Assembly: GCA_018001015.1 (NCBI GenBank)
Contig: JAGNIV010000012.1
Span: 1-64,000, forward strand
Origin: Phenylobacterium sp.
Lineage (GTDB): Bacteria > Pseudomonadota > Alphaproteobacteria > Caulobacterales > Caulobacteraceae
Direction of reading: 5' to 3'
Length of the DNA: 64,000 bases
Position numbers and translations under genes: made by a program. Shown here in pieces: positions 8,486 through 17,116 of this stretch (positions are counted from its first letter, which is position 1; the number at the start of each line of letters is the position of its first letter). Under the pieces are notes generated by a model. That model saw only the letters and a program-made list of their open reading frames with translations, did not search any database and was not told the DNA's origin.

Positions 8486-10525
8486 ATGAAGACCTTCTGG
8501 CTCGCCGCCTGCGCGGCGTCCGCCCTGGCGCTCGGCGCCGTCCCCGCCCTCGCGGCCGACGACATCTCCAAGGCGCCCCGCATGGGGCCTTGGGGCTTCG
8601 ACTCCGCCGGCCGCGACCTCAGCGTCAGCCCGCGCGATGACCTCTACCTCTACGCCAACGGGACCTATCTGAAGAACCTGGAAATCCCGGCCGACCGCTC
8701 GCGGTACGGATCCTTCGACAAGCTCAACGAACTGTCGGTCAACCGCATGCGCGCGGTGCTGGAAGCCGCCGCGGCCGACAAGGCCGCCACCGGGGATCAG
8801 GCCCGCATCGGGATCATGTACCGCAGCTTCATGGACGAGGCCGCCGTCAACGCCCTGGGCGCCAAGCCAATGGCCGCCGACCTGGCCGAGATCCAGGCTT
8901 CCAAGACCCTCAGCGATGTGGCTCGCGTGATGGGCAAGTCGCAGATGAAGTTCGGCGGCTCGGTGTTCGGCGCCTATCCCGGCGACGACGCCAAGGACCC
9001 TGACCACTATGTGGTCACCCTGATCCAGGGCGGCCTCGGCCTGCCCGACCGCGACTATTATCTGGACGACAAGTTCGCGGTTCAGAAGGCCGCCTATGAG
9101 GTCTATGTCGCCAAGTTGCTGACCCTCTCAGGCTGGGCCGATCCGGCCGGCGCCGCCAAGGCCATCGTCGCCCTGGAGACCGAGATCGCCAAGGTTTCCT
9201 GGACCCGGGCCGAACGCCGCGACGACGACAAGACCTACAACGCCTTCGCCGTGAAAGACCTGGCGGCCTACGCGCCGGGCTTCGACTGGACCGCCTTCCT
9301 GGCCGGCGCCGAACTGGCCGAGGTGAAGAAGGTTGTGGTGGCCGAGAACACCGCCTTCCCGAAGATCGCCGCCCTCTACGCCAAGACCCCCCTGGAAACC
9401 CTGAAGGCGTGGCAAGCCTTCCATCTGGCCGACCAGGCCGCCCCCTATCTCTCCAAGGACTTCGACCAGGCTCAGTACGAGTTCCGCAGCAAGACCCTGT
9501 CAGGCCAGCCGGTGCAGGCCGAACGCTGGAAGCGCGGCGTGACCCTGGTGGACAATCAGGTCGGCGAGGCCCTGGGCAAGCTCTATGTCGACGCCTATTT
9601 CCCGGCCGACAGCAAGGCCAAGATGGACGCCCTGGTGGCGGATATCAAAGGCGCCATGAAGGGCCGTATCGAACAGCTGACCTGGATGAGCGCCCCCACC
9701 AAGGCCAAGGCCCTGGAGAAGCTGTCGAAGTTCAGCGTAATGATCGCCTATCCCGAAACCTGGCGGGACTATTCGGCCCTGGTGCTGAAGGACGGCGACC
9801 TCTACGGCAACGTCGAGCGGGCCAACGCCTTCGAGTGGCGCCGCACCATCAACCGGCTCGACCAGAAGGTGGACAAGAAGGAGTGGGGCATGACGCCCCC
9901 CACCATCAACGCCTACTACTCCCCCACCAAGAACGGCATCGTGTTTCCGGCGGCGATCCTGCAGCCGCCTTTCTTCGATCCCGAGGGTGACCCGGCCATC
10001 AATTACGGCGGCATCGGCGGCGTGATCGGTCACGAAATCACCCACGGCTTCGACGATCAGGGCCGCAAGTCTGACGGCGACGGTCGGCTGACCGACTGGT
10101 GGACCGCCGAGGACGCCGCCAAGTTCGACGCCCAGGCCAAGATCTTCGGCGCTCAGTATGCCGCCATCGAGGTGCTGCCCGGCGTCCATATCAATCCCGA
10201 GCTGACCATGGGCGAGAACATCGCCGACCTGGGCGGTGTGCTGCTGGCGCTGGACGCCTACCACGCTTCCCTCAAGGGCAAGCCCGCCCCGGTGATCGAC
10301 GGCCTGACCGGCGACCAGCGGGTCTTCCTCGGCTGGGCCCAGGTCTGGCGCTCGAAGTCCCGCGACGATCGGACCCGTCAGCGGCTGGTCTCCGACCCGC
10401 ACTCGCCTGAGCAATACCGCGCCGACATCCCGGTGCGGAACATCGACGCCTTCTACGAGGCGTTTGGCGTGAAGGCTGGCGACAAGATGTATGTGGCGCC
10501 GGACAAGCGCGTCCGCATCTGGTGA
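8486..10525 (+). CDS. M13-family zinc metallopeptidase (neprilysin/PepO type)
   Basis: 679 residues from ATG 8486, with a signal peptide ending at ALA-AD. The zinc motif HEITH is at residues 516-520 (GHEITHGFDDQGR). The third ligand Glu lies in GENIADLGG near residue 577. The substrate-binding motif NAYYSP is at about residue 475. All three are hallmarks of peptidase family M13, and the length matches the bacterial members. It probably degrades short peptides in the periplasm or outside the cell. It is transcribed alone, preceded by a hairpin and followed by a good intrinsic terminator. Confidence 0.92.
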   Translation: MKTFWLAACAASALALGAVPALAADDISKAPRMGPWGFDSAGRDLSVSPRDDLYLYANGTYLKNLEIPADRSRYGSFDKLNELSVNRMRAVLEAAAADKAATGDQARIGIMYRSFMDEAAVNALGAKPMAADLAEIQASKTLSDVARVMGKSQMKFGGSVFGAYPGDDAKDPDHYVVTLIQGGLGLPDRDYYLDDKFAVQKAAYEVYVAKLLTLSGWADPAGAAKAIVALETEIAKVSWTRAERRDDDKTYNAFAVKDLAAYAPGFDWTAFLAGAELAEVKKVVVAENTAFPKIAALYAKTPLETLKAWQAFHLADQAAPYLSKDFDQAQYEFRSKTLSGQPVQAERWKRGVTLVDNQVGEALGKLYVDAYFPADSKAKMDALVADIKGAMKGRIEQLTWMSAPTKAKALEKLSKFSVMIAYPETWRDYSALVLKDGDLYGNVERANAFEWRRTINRLDQKVDKKEWGMTPPTINAYYSPTKNGIVFPAAILQPPFFDPEGDPAINYGGIGGVIGHEITHGFDDQGRKSDGDGRLTDWWTAEDAAKFDAQAKIFGAQYAAIEVLPGVHINPELTMGENIADLGGVLLALDAYHASLKGKPAPVIDGLTGDQRVFLGWAQVWRSKSRDDRTRQRLVSDPHSPEQYRADIPVRNIDAFYEAFGVKAGDKMYVAPDKRVRIW

Positions 10526-10539
10526 TGAGCCGAAAGGGC

Positions 10540-10569
10540 GGGGCCGGGAAATTCCGGCCCCTTCTTTTT
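10540..10569 (+). terminator. intrinsic terminator of the M13 peptidase gene
   Basis: GGGGCCGG (10540-10547) pairs with CCGGCCCC (10554-10561) around a short A/T-containing loop, followed at once by TTCTTTTT. It begins 15 bp after the stop codon, a textbook rho-independent terminator. Confidence 0.88.
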
Positions 10570-10597
10570 GACTCATATGTCAAAAATTGTGTTGGAC

Positions 10598-10644
10598 AAA
10601 AATAAGGCCCGTTGCGGGGGATAATCGCAACGGGCCTTATTTTT
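10598..10644. terminator. bidirectional intrinsic terminator with perfect 19-bp arms
   Basis: The arm AAAAATAAGGCCCGTTGCG (10598-10616) is exactly complementary to 10626-10644 across a nine-base loop, GGGGATAAT. Each strand therefore has a GC stem with a run of five T at its exit. Because the peptidase gene already has its own terminator, this one probably ends leftward transcription from hisG or from a small transcript in 10645-10851. Confidence 0.85.
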
Positions 10645-10851
10645 GAGCCGAAGCTCTTATTGAGCGGGCGTTTCCTCCCCGAAACGCCGGAGACTGTCGA
10701 ACTAGTGTCGCCATGTCTCTCGCAGGACTGAGAAAACGGCAATTTCTCGCCCGAGTCAATGCGGGGCAACCCGCCTCGCAGCTTAATTCTGATCAGATTT
10801 TCGCGATCATGTGGATTAAGTCACCGAGCGGGCCCATTTTTGACTCTCTAG
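10645..10851. other. non-coding stretch between terminator and hisG, with hairpins
   Basis: No credible reading frame is present. GGCGTTTC (10667-10674) and GAAACGCC (10681-10688) form a perfect 8-bp stem. On the plus strand its loop is CTCCCC, complementary to Shine-Dalgarno sequences. TTTTTGACTC occurs near 10843 beside a small TGACT/AGTCA stem, and a related TTTTTGAC...GTCAAAAA repeat is at 10565-10586. The segment could be the hisG 3' UTR or could encode a small RNA. Confidence 0.4.
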
Positions 10852-11802
10852 TCAGTTTTTGACGCGCTGCGCGAGTGCTTCGTACGGCCCACAACTTGTC
10901 TCAAATACAAAATCAGGTCGTGAGGCGGTGACCGGGCCACGGCCCTTGGCGGTCAGCAGGGTGGAGATCGCCGCGATGCGATCCACCGGCGCCAGCACGC
11001 CGTTCGGACGGCGTGTCGCGCCGGCCGCCACCAGATCACCGATCAGGTCCTCATCGCCCTCGCTGTCTGGCCAGACCAGGGTCGCGCTGTCATGGGCGGT
11101 GGCGCGCGCCTCGATCACCCGCAGCAGGCGCTCGGCCACCGACAATTGGCTGTCGGACCAGGTGGCCCGCAGCGAAGCGGCAAGCTGGGCCTGGCTCTTC
11201 AGGATCACCCCGTCGCCGAGGATCTTCAGGCCGTTGGCCACGAGGGTCGCGCCCGTAGTGGTGATATCGACGATCAACTCCGCCGCCCCGGCCGCCGGCG
11301 CGCCTTCCGTGGCGCCGCTGGATTCGGTGATCCTGTAATCGGCCACCCCATGGCGGGCGAAGAAGGACCGGGTCTGCATCAGGTACTTGGTGGCCACCCG
11401 CATGCGCCGGCCGGTGCGGGCCAGCACGTCGTGGGCCACCTCCTCCAGGTCGGCCATGGAGTCGACGTCGAGCCAGCTCTTGGGCACGGCCACCACCAGA
11501 TCGGCGCGGCCAAACCCGAGCGGCCGCAGCAGCAGGGCGCGGCTGTCGAGGTCGCCGCCGCGCTCGCGCAGCAGGTCCTCCCCGGTGACGCCCAGGTGGA
11601 CCTCGCCGCTATCGAGGGCCTCGGCGATGTCGCCGGCCGACAGCAGGCGAACCTGGGCGCCGGCCAGCCCCTTGATCTCGGCCATGTAGCCGCGCGCGCC
11701 GCCGGTGACCGACAGCTTCAGCCCGCAGTCGGCCAGCCATTCCTCGACCTGTTCCTTCAGGCGACCCTTGGAGGGGACCGCGATGATCAAGGGCTCGCTC
11801 AT
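10852..11802 (-). CDS. hisG: ATP phosphoribosyltransferase HisG
   Basis: 316 residues from ATG 11802. It catalyses the first step of histidine synthesis, joining ATP and PRPP to phosphoribosyl-ATP. Family features: IAVPSKGRL at the N-terminus, VRLLSAGDIAEAL, HLGVTGEDLL, and the PRPP-binding stretch ELIVDITTTGATLVANGLK around residue 180. It is longer than the short HisG forms (about 210-230 residues) that normally need HisZ, although hisZ lies directly upstream and overlaps it by 4 bp (ATGA). The last ~95 residues do not look to me like the standard long-form regulatory domain. It is the last gene of hisS-hisZ-hisG. Feedback inhibition by histidine is usual in the family. Confidence 0.92.
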   Translation of the reverse strand: MSEPLIIAVPSKGRLKEQVEEWLADCGLKLSVTGGARGYMAEIKGLAGAQVRLLSAGDIAEALDSGEVHLGVTGEDLLRERGGDLDSRALLLRPLGFGRADLVVAVPKSWLDVDSMADLEEVAHDVLARTGRRMRVATKYLMQTRSFFARHGVADYRITESSGATEGAPAAGAAELIVDITTTGATLVANGLKILGDGVILKSQAQLAASLRATWSDSQLSVAERLLRVIEARATAHDSATLVWPDSEGDEDLIGDLVAAGATRRPNGVLAPVDRIAAISTLLTAKGRGPVTASRPDFVFETSCGPYEALAQRVKN

Positions 11803-12935
11803 GCCTCGCCTCCCTTGAAGGCTCGCCAGGGGCGGACCATGCAGCCCACCGCGCGCCCGCCCGCCGGACCGTCCAGACGCGCCGGCAGCCCATCATAACG
11901 TCCGCCCACCGCCACCGGACGATCAGCTCCCAGCGCGGTGGAGCGAACCTCGAAGGTCAGACCGTCATAGTATTCGAACGCGTGGCCCAAGGTGGTCGCC
12001 ATCAGCATGGCCCCCTCCGGGACGCCAGCCTTGACCAGCAGGGTCATGCGGGCCTCCCATTGGGCCAGGGCGGCGCCGAGGGTCTCGCCCTTGGCGCCCG
12101 GGATGGCGCGAATTGCGGCGAGCGCCTTGCCGGGCGTATCGGAGATGCTCAGGAAGCGAGCCAGGCTTTGGGCCTTCTCGACGCTCAGGGCGGGCGCCCG
12201 CGCGGCTTCAGCGCGGCGTATGAGGCGTTGGGCGATCTCGGCGGGACCACGGCCCCCGACCGGTTCGATGCCCGCCAGGGCCCAGACCTCCTCCAGCAGG
12301 ACGGCAGCCTCGTCGGGCGACCGGCCCGCAAGCAGATCGGCAAGCCCCCCGCTCTCCACCGGCTTGGCTTCCGCGCCCGCACGCGCCAGTTCGGCCTGCA
12401 GCAGACGCGGACGGGAGGCGGCGCGCTTCAGGCGGGCGGCCAGGGACGGCGCGAGTTCCAGTCCATCCACGAAGGCGGCGAATAGACCAATGTCGCCGAG
12501 CCACAGCAGCAGATCGTCCCGGCCGCCAGCGATGGACGACTTCCAGGCAAGGGCGGCGATCTCCGCGTCGGCTTCCAGGGTCGCCGCGCCCTTCGCGTCG
12601 AAGCATTCCAGACCGATCTGCACGAATTCCTCGGCCCGGTCCGCATGATCGGGCGAGGCGCGGAAGGCCTTGCCCTCATAGTAGTAGCGGCCCGAAGCCG
12701 CCCCGCTCTCCAGGTGCTGGCGGGTGACGGGAACTGTGAAGTCGGGCCGCAGGCATGCCTCCTGCCCGCCCTCGGCCTGTACCACGAACAGGCGTGCGCG
12801 CATCGCCTCGCCCGCCAGCTCCAACAGCAGGCCCAGCGGCTGCAGGATCGGGGCGTCGACGCTTGAGGCGCCCTCGCTCAACGGCGCCCGGATGGCGGAG
12901 AGCGCCTCGGCGGGAACCCGGGGTTCGGCCCTCAT
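11799..12935 (-). CDS. hisZ: ATP phosphoribosyltransferase regulatory subunit HisZ
   Basis: 378 residues from ATG 12935, which overlaps the hisS stop by 4 bp. HisZ is a catalytically inactive histidyl-tRNA synthetase paralogue that forms a hetero-octamer with HisG and confers regulation. The class II synthetase core is recognisable (LRPDFTVPVTRQHLESG, YYYEGKAFRA, and GRYDGL near the C-terminus), but the anticodon-binding domain present in HisS is missing. Position between hisS and hisG with ATGA overlaps on both sides shows tight translational coupling. Confidence 0.9.
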   Translation of the reverse strand: MRAEPRVPAEALSAIRAPLSEGASSVDAPILQPLGLLLELAGEAMRARLFVVQAEGGQEACLRPDFTVPVTRQHLESGAASGRYYYEGKAFRASPDHADRAEEFVQIGLECFDAKGAATLEADAEIAALAWKSSIAGGRDDLLLWLGDIGLFAAFVDGLELAPSLAARLKRAASRPRLLQAELARAGAEAKPVESGGLADLLAGRSPDEAAVLLEEVWALAGIEPVGGRGPAEIAQRLIRRAEAARAPALSVEKAQSLARFLSISDTPGKALAAIRAIPGAKGETLGAALAQWEARMTLLVKAGVPEGAMLMATTLGHAFEYYDGLTFEVRSTALGADRPVAVGGRYDGLPARLDGPAGGRAVGCMVRPWRAFKGGEA

Positions 12936-14404
12936 TTCGCAGCGTCCAGGATGCGGCGCAGGGCCGGGATCAGCTCGGCGCGCGGGATGGTCTGCTGGCC
13001 GGGCCGCTGCTCGCGCCACTCGGCGTTCTCGGTGACACCGGCGGAGAGCTCCCGGCCCAGGTCCAGGTCCTTCACCGTCACCGTGCCGGCGGCGATCTCG
13101 TCGCCGCCTAGCATGATGGCGGCAGGCGCCATGCGGCGGTCGGCGTATTTCATCTGCGGCCGCATGCCGGAACTGCCCAGATAGACCTCGGCGGCGATAC
13201 CGGCGGCGCGCAGTTCGCCCACCAGGCCGTAATAGGCGCCCATGTCCTCGGCGCTGAAGGCGATGACCACCACCGGCCCACGCGCCTGTCCGCCCAGGTC
13301 CCGGCCAGCGGCGCGCAGGGCCGAGGCCAGGCGCGAGACGCCGAACGAAAAGCCGGTGGCGGGGACCTGCTCACCGGTGAACCGGGCCACCAGGTCGTCA
13401 TAGCGCCCGCCGCCGCCCACCGAGCCGAACCGCACCGGGGCGCCGTTCTCGTCCTTGGTGGCCAGCAGCAGCTCGGCCTCGAAGACCGGGCCGGTATAAT
13501 ATTCCAGGCCGCGCACGATGGACGGGTCGAACATCGCCCGATCGGCGGCGACCCCCATGCCGATCAGCGCCTTGTCGATGCGCGACAGCTCTTCGAGCCC
13601 GGCGTCGCCCTCGGCCGAGCCGCCGATGACATTGGCGATGCGGTCCAGGGTCTCTGAGCGGCCCTCGGCGCCTGCGGCGGTGAAGGCCAGCACGGCGTCG
13701 GCGGCCGCCGTGTTCAGGCCCGCACCCTTGGTGAAGGCGCCGCTCTCGTCCTTGCGCCCCTCGCCCAGCAACAGGCGCACGCCGTCGGGACCCAGCCGAT
13801 CCAGCTTGTCGACCGCGCGCAGCACCGCGAGCTTTTGGCCCTCCGTGGTGACCCCGGCCGTGGCCAACAGGCCGTTCAGAAGCTTGCGATTGTTGATCTT
13901 GATGACCGAAGCGCCGGCCGGCAGGCCCGCCGCCATCAGGCCGTCAGCGGCCATGGCGATGATCTCGGCGTCCGCCTCCGGCCGGGCCGAGCCCACGGTG
14001 TCAGCGTCGCACTGGGTGAATTCGCGGAAGCGGCCGGGGCCAGGCTTCTCGTTGCGCCAGACCGTGCCGAAGGCGTAGCGGCGGAACGGCTTGGGCAGGG
14101 TCTCCCAATTCTGGGCCACGAACCGGGCCAGGGGCGCGGTCAGGTCGTAGCGCAGCGCCATCCACTGCTCGTCGTCGTCCTGCAGGGCGAAGACCCCTTC
14201 ATTGGGGCGGTCAGCGTCGGGCAGGAACTTCCCCAGCGCGTCGGCATATTCCAGGGCCCCAGTGTCGAAGGCCTCGAAGCCGTAGCGCTCATAGACCTCC
14301 GAGACCTTGGCCAGGATCTGGCGTTCGGCGGTGAGATCGCGCGCGCGGCGGTCGTTGAAGCCGCGCGGCGCGCGGGCTTCCGGACGTGTCGAGTCATTCG
14401 TCAT
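12932..14404 (-). CDS. hisS: histidyl-tRNA synthetase
   Basis: 490 residues from ATG 14404. It is a class II aminoacyl-tRNA synthetase charging tRNA-His. Motif 2 region FRRYAFGTVWRNEKPGPGR lies near residue 125. The histidine-specific RGLEYYTGPVFE is near residue 290, and GGGGRYDDL with GFSFGVSRL forms motif 3. A C-terminal anticodon-binding domain (VVVIAFSAEDMGAYY onward) follows. The length is somewhat above the E. coli enzyme, as often in alphaproteobacteria. It leads the hisS-hisZ-hisG operon, placing synthesis and charging of histidine under one transcript. Confidence 0.95.
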   Translation of the reverse strand: MTNDSTRPEARAPRGFNDRRARDLTAERQILAKVSEVYERYGFEAFDTGALEYADALGKFLPDADRPNEGVFALQDDDEQWMALRYDLTAPLARFVAQNWETLPKPFRRYAFGTVWRNEKPGPGRFREFTQCDADTVGSARPEADAEIIAMAADGLMAAGLPAGASVIKINNRKLLNGLLATAGVTTEGQKLAVLRAVDKLDRLGPDGVRLLLGEGRKDESGAFTKGAGLNTAAADAVLAFTAAGAEGRSETLDRIANVIGGSAEGDAGLEELSRIDKALIGMGVAADRAMFDPSIVRGLEYYTGPVFEAELLLATKDENGAPVRFGSVGGGGRYDDLVARFTGEQVPATGFSFGVSRLASALRAAGRDLGGQARGPVVVIAFSAEDMGAYYGLVGELRAAGIAAEVYLGSSGMRPQMKYADRRMAPAAIMLGGDEIAAGTVTVKDLDLGRELSAGVTENAEWREQRPGQQTIPRAELIPALRRILDAAK

Positions 14405-14777
14405 GGCGCGCGCTTAAGCGATGGCGGCGCGCGCGGCAAGGCGCGGGCGTCGGCGTTGCGGATTGAGAGCGGAGAATTCCATCGTCTGTATCCCTGAAGG
14501 CGTGGGGTTCAACGGATGGGACTGGCGATCTTCGCGTGAGCCCCATCCGCGTCTGCGGGGGGCTCAAGACCGGGGAGTTTAGGCCAAACGCCCCCGACCG
14601 AGCCCGCCGTGGCGGGTCGAATGCTGGTGGCCGTGATGGTGCGCGGTCGTCGTCATGCGGGCGGGGCTATAGCGCGCACCTCCTGCGATGGCGAGTCCCA
14701 CCACCAGATGAGAATGGCTTGCAAAGATATATCGTCTGTGTTTCGATATATCTCGATAGCAACTATAGGTCCTTTCG
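14405..14777. other. intergenic region between hisS and the siderophore-interacting protein gene
   Basis: This divergent spacer must hold the promoters of both genes. Its right half is A/T-richer and contains a twin GATATATC element (listed separately). A 25-codon minus-strand frame starting at 14656 (MTTTAHHHGHQHSTRHGG) is histidine-rich, but its AGGAGG lies about 22 bases away, so I do not call it. No RNA gene was recognised. Confidence 0.45.
14726..14752. promoter_or_regulatory. twin GATATATC palindromes, probable operator
   Basis: GATATATCG (14726-14734) and CGATATATC (14744-14752) form a 9-bp inverted repeat over nine bases. Each half contains the self-complementary GATATATC, and the centres are 18 bp apart. 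The element lies 26 bp before the start of the siderophore-interacting protein gene, in otherwise GC-rich DNA. PadR-type regulators paired with such flavoproteins use AT-rich palindromes of this kind, so an operator is likely; the regulator gene itself is not in the window. Confidence 0.5.
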
Positions 14778-15566
14778 ATGCCCGACGCCTTTCCCGCCGC
14801 CCGCCCGATGAAGCCGCCCATGCCGGTGTGGACCCTGACGGTGACGGAGGCCCGCGATGTCACCCCACATATGCGCCGCGTCAGCTTCGCCCTGGAGAAC
14901 GCCCAGGGCTTCGAGCACCAACCGGGCCAAGACCTGGTGCTGATCATGACCGGCGACGACGGCCAGCCCGGCCGCCGCCACTACACGGTCCGCGCCGTGG
15001 ACAGGGAAGCCGGCAGCCTGGACATCGACTTCGTGCTGCACGGTCACGGCGGTCCCGCCGAGCGCTGGGCGCTCTCCGCCAAGCCCGGCGACACCCTTAA
15101 GGCGCGCGGCCCTCGCGGCCGGACCATCATCTATCCCGGGGCCGATTGGCGCCTGTTCGTCGGCGACGAGACCTGCCTGCCCGGCATCTTCGCGATGATC
15201 GAGAGCCTGCCCGCCACCGCCAAGGCCTTCGCCTTCCTCGAGGTGGCCGACAAGGCCGACCAGCAGCCGCTGAACGCCATCTGCGACGTGGAGCTGGAAT
15301 GGCTGGTGCGCGGCGGTCCCGCCGAGCCCGGCAGCCGGCGGCTGATCGACCGCCTGGCCCTGTTCGCGCCACGTCCCGGCCGGGGTCACGCCTATGTCAT
15401 TGGCGAGACCAGCACCGTGCGGACCCAGCGCCAAAGCCTCATCGCCCGGGGCTTCGACAAGAGCCAGATCAGCGCCGAAGGCTACTGGCGTCGCGGCCGC
15501 CAGGGCGGCCACGACCACATCTTCGACGAGGCCGAGATGGCCGCGCGGATGGGGACCAGGGGCTAG
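14778..15566 (+). CDS. siderophore-interacting protein (FAD-dependent ferric-siderophore reductase, ViuB/SIP family)
   Basis: 262 residues from ATG 14778. The N-terminal ferredoxin-reductase-like barrel carries the flavin motif RHYTVRAVD near residue 72. The C-terminal half is the NAD(P)H-binding domain of the SIP family, with LFVGDETCLPGIFAMIESLP, GHAYVIGETSTVR and the final AEGYWRRGRQGGHDH. The family reduces ferric iron in imported siderophore complexes in the cytoplasm. It stands alone behind a candidate operator and converges on plsY, the two stops overlapping by 4 bp. Confidence 0.88.
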   Translation: MPDAFPAARPMKPPMPVWTLTVTEARDVTPHMRRVSFALENAQGFEHQPGQDLVLIMTGDDGQPGRRHYTVRAVDREAGSLDIDFVLHGHGGPAERWALSAKPGDTLKARGPRGRTIIYPGADWRLFVGDETCLPGIFAMIESLPATAKAFAFLEVADKADQQPLNAICDVELEWLVRGGPAEPGSRRLIDRLALFAPRPGRGHAYVIGETSTVRTQRQSLIARGFDKSQISAEGYWRRGRQGGHDHIFDEAEMAARMGTRG

Positions 15567-16219
15567 GTCCGCCCCACTCGGGGCTCCGTCCCCGCCAGCA
15601 GCCGCCCGATATTGGCGCGGTGGAGTACAATCACGTAGAGGCCGCCGGCGACGATCAGCAGGCGGTAGGCCAGGGGCTGCTGCAGGACGCAGATCAGAAC
15701 GATCGCGGTGACCGCCGCCAGGATCGAGCCCAGGGAGATTCTCCGGGAGATCGCCACCGCGACTCCGAACACCGCCAGGCCGCCGATCCCCACCGGCCAA
15801 GCCATGGCCAGCAAGACGCCCAGCCCCGCGGCCACGGACTTGCCGCCCTTGAAGCCCAGCCAGATCGAACGGCTATGGCCGATCAGGGCGGCGAGCCCAG
15901 CCAGGCAGACCGCCCAGGGTGCGAGGGCCCGCACATCGACCGCCGGCGGAGCGAGCGCCGCGTAAAGCCAAGGATAGAACCAGAGGGCGAAAAGGATCGC
16001 CGCCGCCCCTTTCAGCACATCGATCAACAGCACCACGACGAAGGGGGCGAGCCCCAAGTTGCGCAGGACGTTGGTCGCCCCGGTGGACCCGGAGCCCTCG
16101 TCGCGCAAATCGATCCCCTTCAACCACCTCCCGGCGAGATAGCCTGTGGGGGTCGCCCCGAAGAGATAGGCCACCGCCAATCCCGAAAGGCTCGCGATCC
16201 AGAACACCGGGGTTTCCAT
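15563..16219 (-). CDS. plsY: glycerol-3-phosphate acyltransferase PlsY
   Basis: 218 residues from ATG 16219. PlsY transfers the acyl group of acyl-phosphate to glycerol-3-phosphate, the first step of phospholipid synthesis, in the inner membrane. The three conserved loops are present: GSGSTGATNVLRNLG near residue 43, GHSRSIWLGFKGGKSVAAGLG in the middle, and HRANIGRLLAGTEPR near the C-terminus. Several hydrophobic membrane segments lie between them. The start is 12 bp from the stop of the upstream SDR gene on the same strand, so the two may be co-transcribed. Confidence 0.94.
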   Translation of the reverse strand: METPVFWIASLSGLAVAYLFGATPTGYLAGRWLKGIDLRDEGSGSTGATNVLRNLGLAPFVVVLLIDVLKGAAAILFALWFYPWLYAALAPPAVDVRALAPWAVCLAGLAALIGHSRSIWLGFKGGKSVAAGLGVLLAMAWPVGIGGLAVFGVAVAISRRISLGSILAAVTAIVLICVLQQPLAYRLLIVAGGLYVIVLHRANIGRLLAGTEPRVGRT

Positions 16220-16231
16220 TGACCTTGGGCT

Positions 16232-17101
16232 CTAGGACGGCGTCGCCATCCCGCTGAGGTCAGGGGTCTTGTAGTCCATGCCCGCCAGGGCCGGGCTCGC
16301 GGCCGCGGCGTCAAAGGCCGCCATCAACCCCGCGAACCGCGCCTCGACGAAGGGCCGCATGTCGGGGTGGGTGAAGATATAGCGCTCGTCGGCAAGCACC
16401 GCCTCCAGCACCCGGCGGCCGACCCGCTCGGGATCGATGCCGTTTTCCACCAGCGAGTCGGCGGTGACCTGGCTCTCCACCGGTCCGCCGAACTGCGCCT
16501 GGCGGGTGCGGCCCGACTTGTTGATCTGGGTCTTCACAAAACCGGGGCACAACACGGCGACGTTGATGTTCTCCGGCGCAAGCTGGCCGGCCCAGCCCTC
16601 CGACATGGCCACCACCGCGAACTTGGTGGCGCTGTAGGGCTCCATCCCCGGCGGCGAGATCATGCCCGCCATGGAGGCGGTGTTGACGAAGGTCCCGCCC
16701 TCGCCGTGCGCGCGGATCAGCGGCAGGAAGGTCTCCATGCCGTAGACCACCCCCATCAGGTTCACCGCCAGGATCCAGTCCCAGTCGGCGTGCCGCACCT
16801 GGTCGATCTGGCCCCCGGCGCCGACGCCGGCGTTGTTGCAGACCAGGTGGACCTTGCCGAAGGTCTCGATGGTCTTGGCCGCGGCGGCCTCGACGGCGTT
16901 ACGGATCGCCACGTCGCAGAGCACGCCGCTGGCCCGGATCTGGCGCTCCTCCAGTTCCTTCACGGCCGCCGCCAGCGGCGCCTCCTCGATATCGGCCAGC
17001 ATGACATTCATGCCCGCCTCGCCAAACGCATGAGCCATGGCCAGGCCCAGGCCGCTGGCCCCGCCGGTGATGAAGGCGGTCTTGCCGGTCAGGTCGCGCA
17101 T
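16232..17101 (-). CDS. short-chain dehydrogenase/reductase
   Basis: 289 residues from ATG 17101. The NAD(P)-binding motif TGGASGLGLAMAHA is at the N-terminus, NNAG near residue 90, the catalytic Ser in NTASMAG and the YSATKFA catalytic pair near residue 160. A later segment reads CPGFVKTQINKS. The substrate is unknown; the general form resembles broad-specificity SDRs active on alcohols or keto compounds. It lies between pgi and plsY on the same strand. Confidence 0.85.
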   Translation of the reverse strand: MRDLTGKTAFITGGASGLGLAMAHAFGEAGMNVMLADIEEAPLAAAVKELEERQIRASGVLCDVAIRNAVEAAAAKTIETFGKVHLVCNNAGVGAGGQIDQVRHADWDWILAVNLMGVVYGMETFLPLIRAHGEGGTFVNTASMAGMISPPGMEPYSATKFAVVAMSEGWAGQLAPENINVAVLCPGFVKTQINKSGRTRQAQFGGPVESQVTADSLVENGIDPERVGRRVLEAVLADERYIFTHPDMRPFVEARFAGLMAAFDAAAASPALAGMDYKTPDLSGMATPS

Positions 17102-17116
17102 GAGGGTTCCTTTGAG

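Noticed and set aside
10667-10688. tRNA stem-loop in the gap before hisG
   Set aside because: No TPsiC arm, anticodon arm or acceptor pairing could be arranged around it.
14579-14656. 25-codon His-rich minus-strand frame before the siderophore-interacting gene
   Set aside because: The ribosome-like AGGAGG is about 22 bases from the ATG and the frame is too short to judge.
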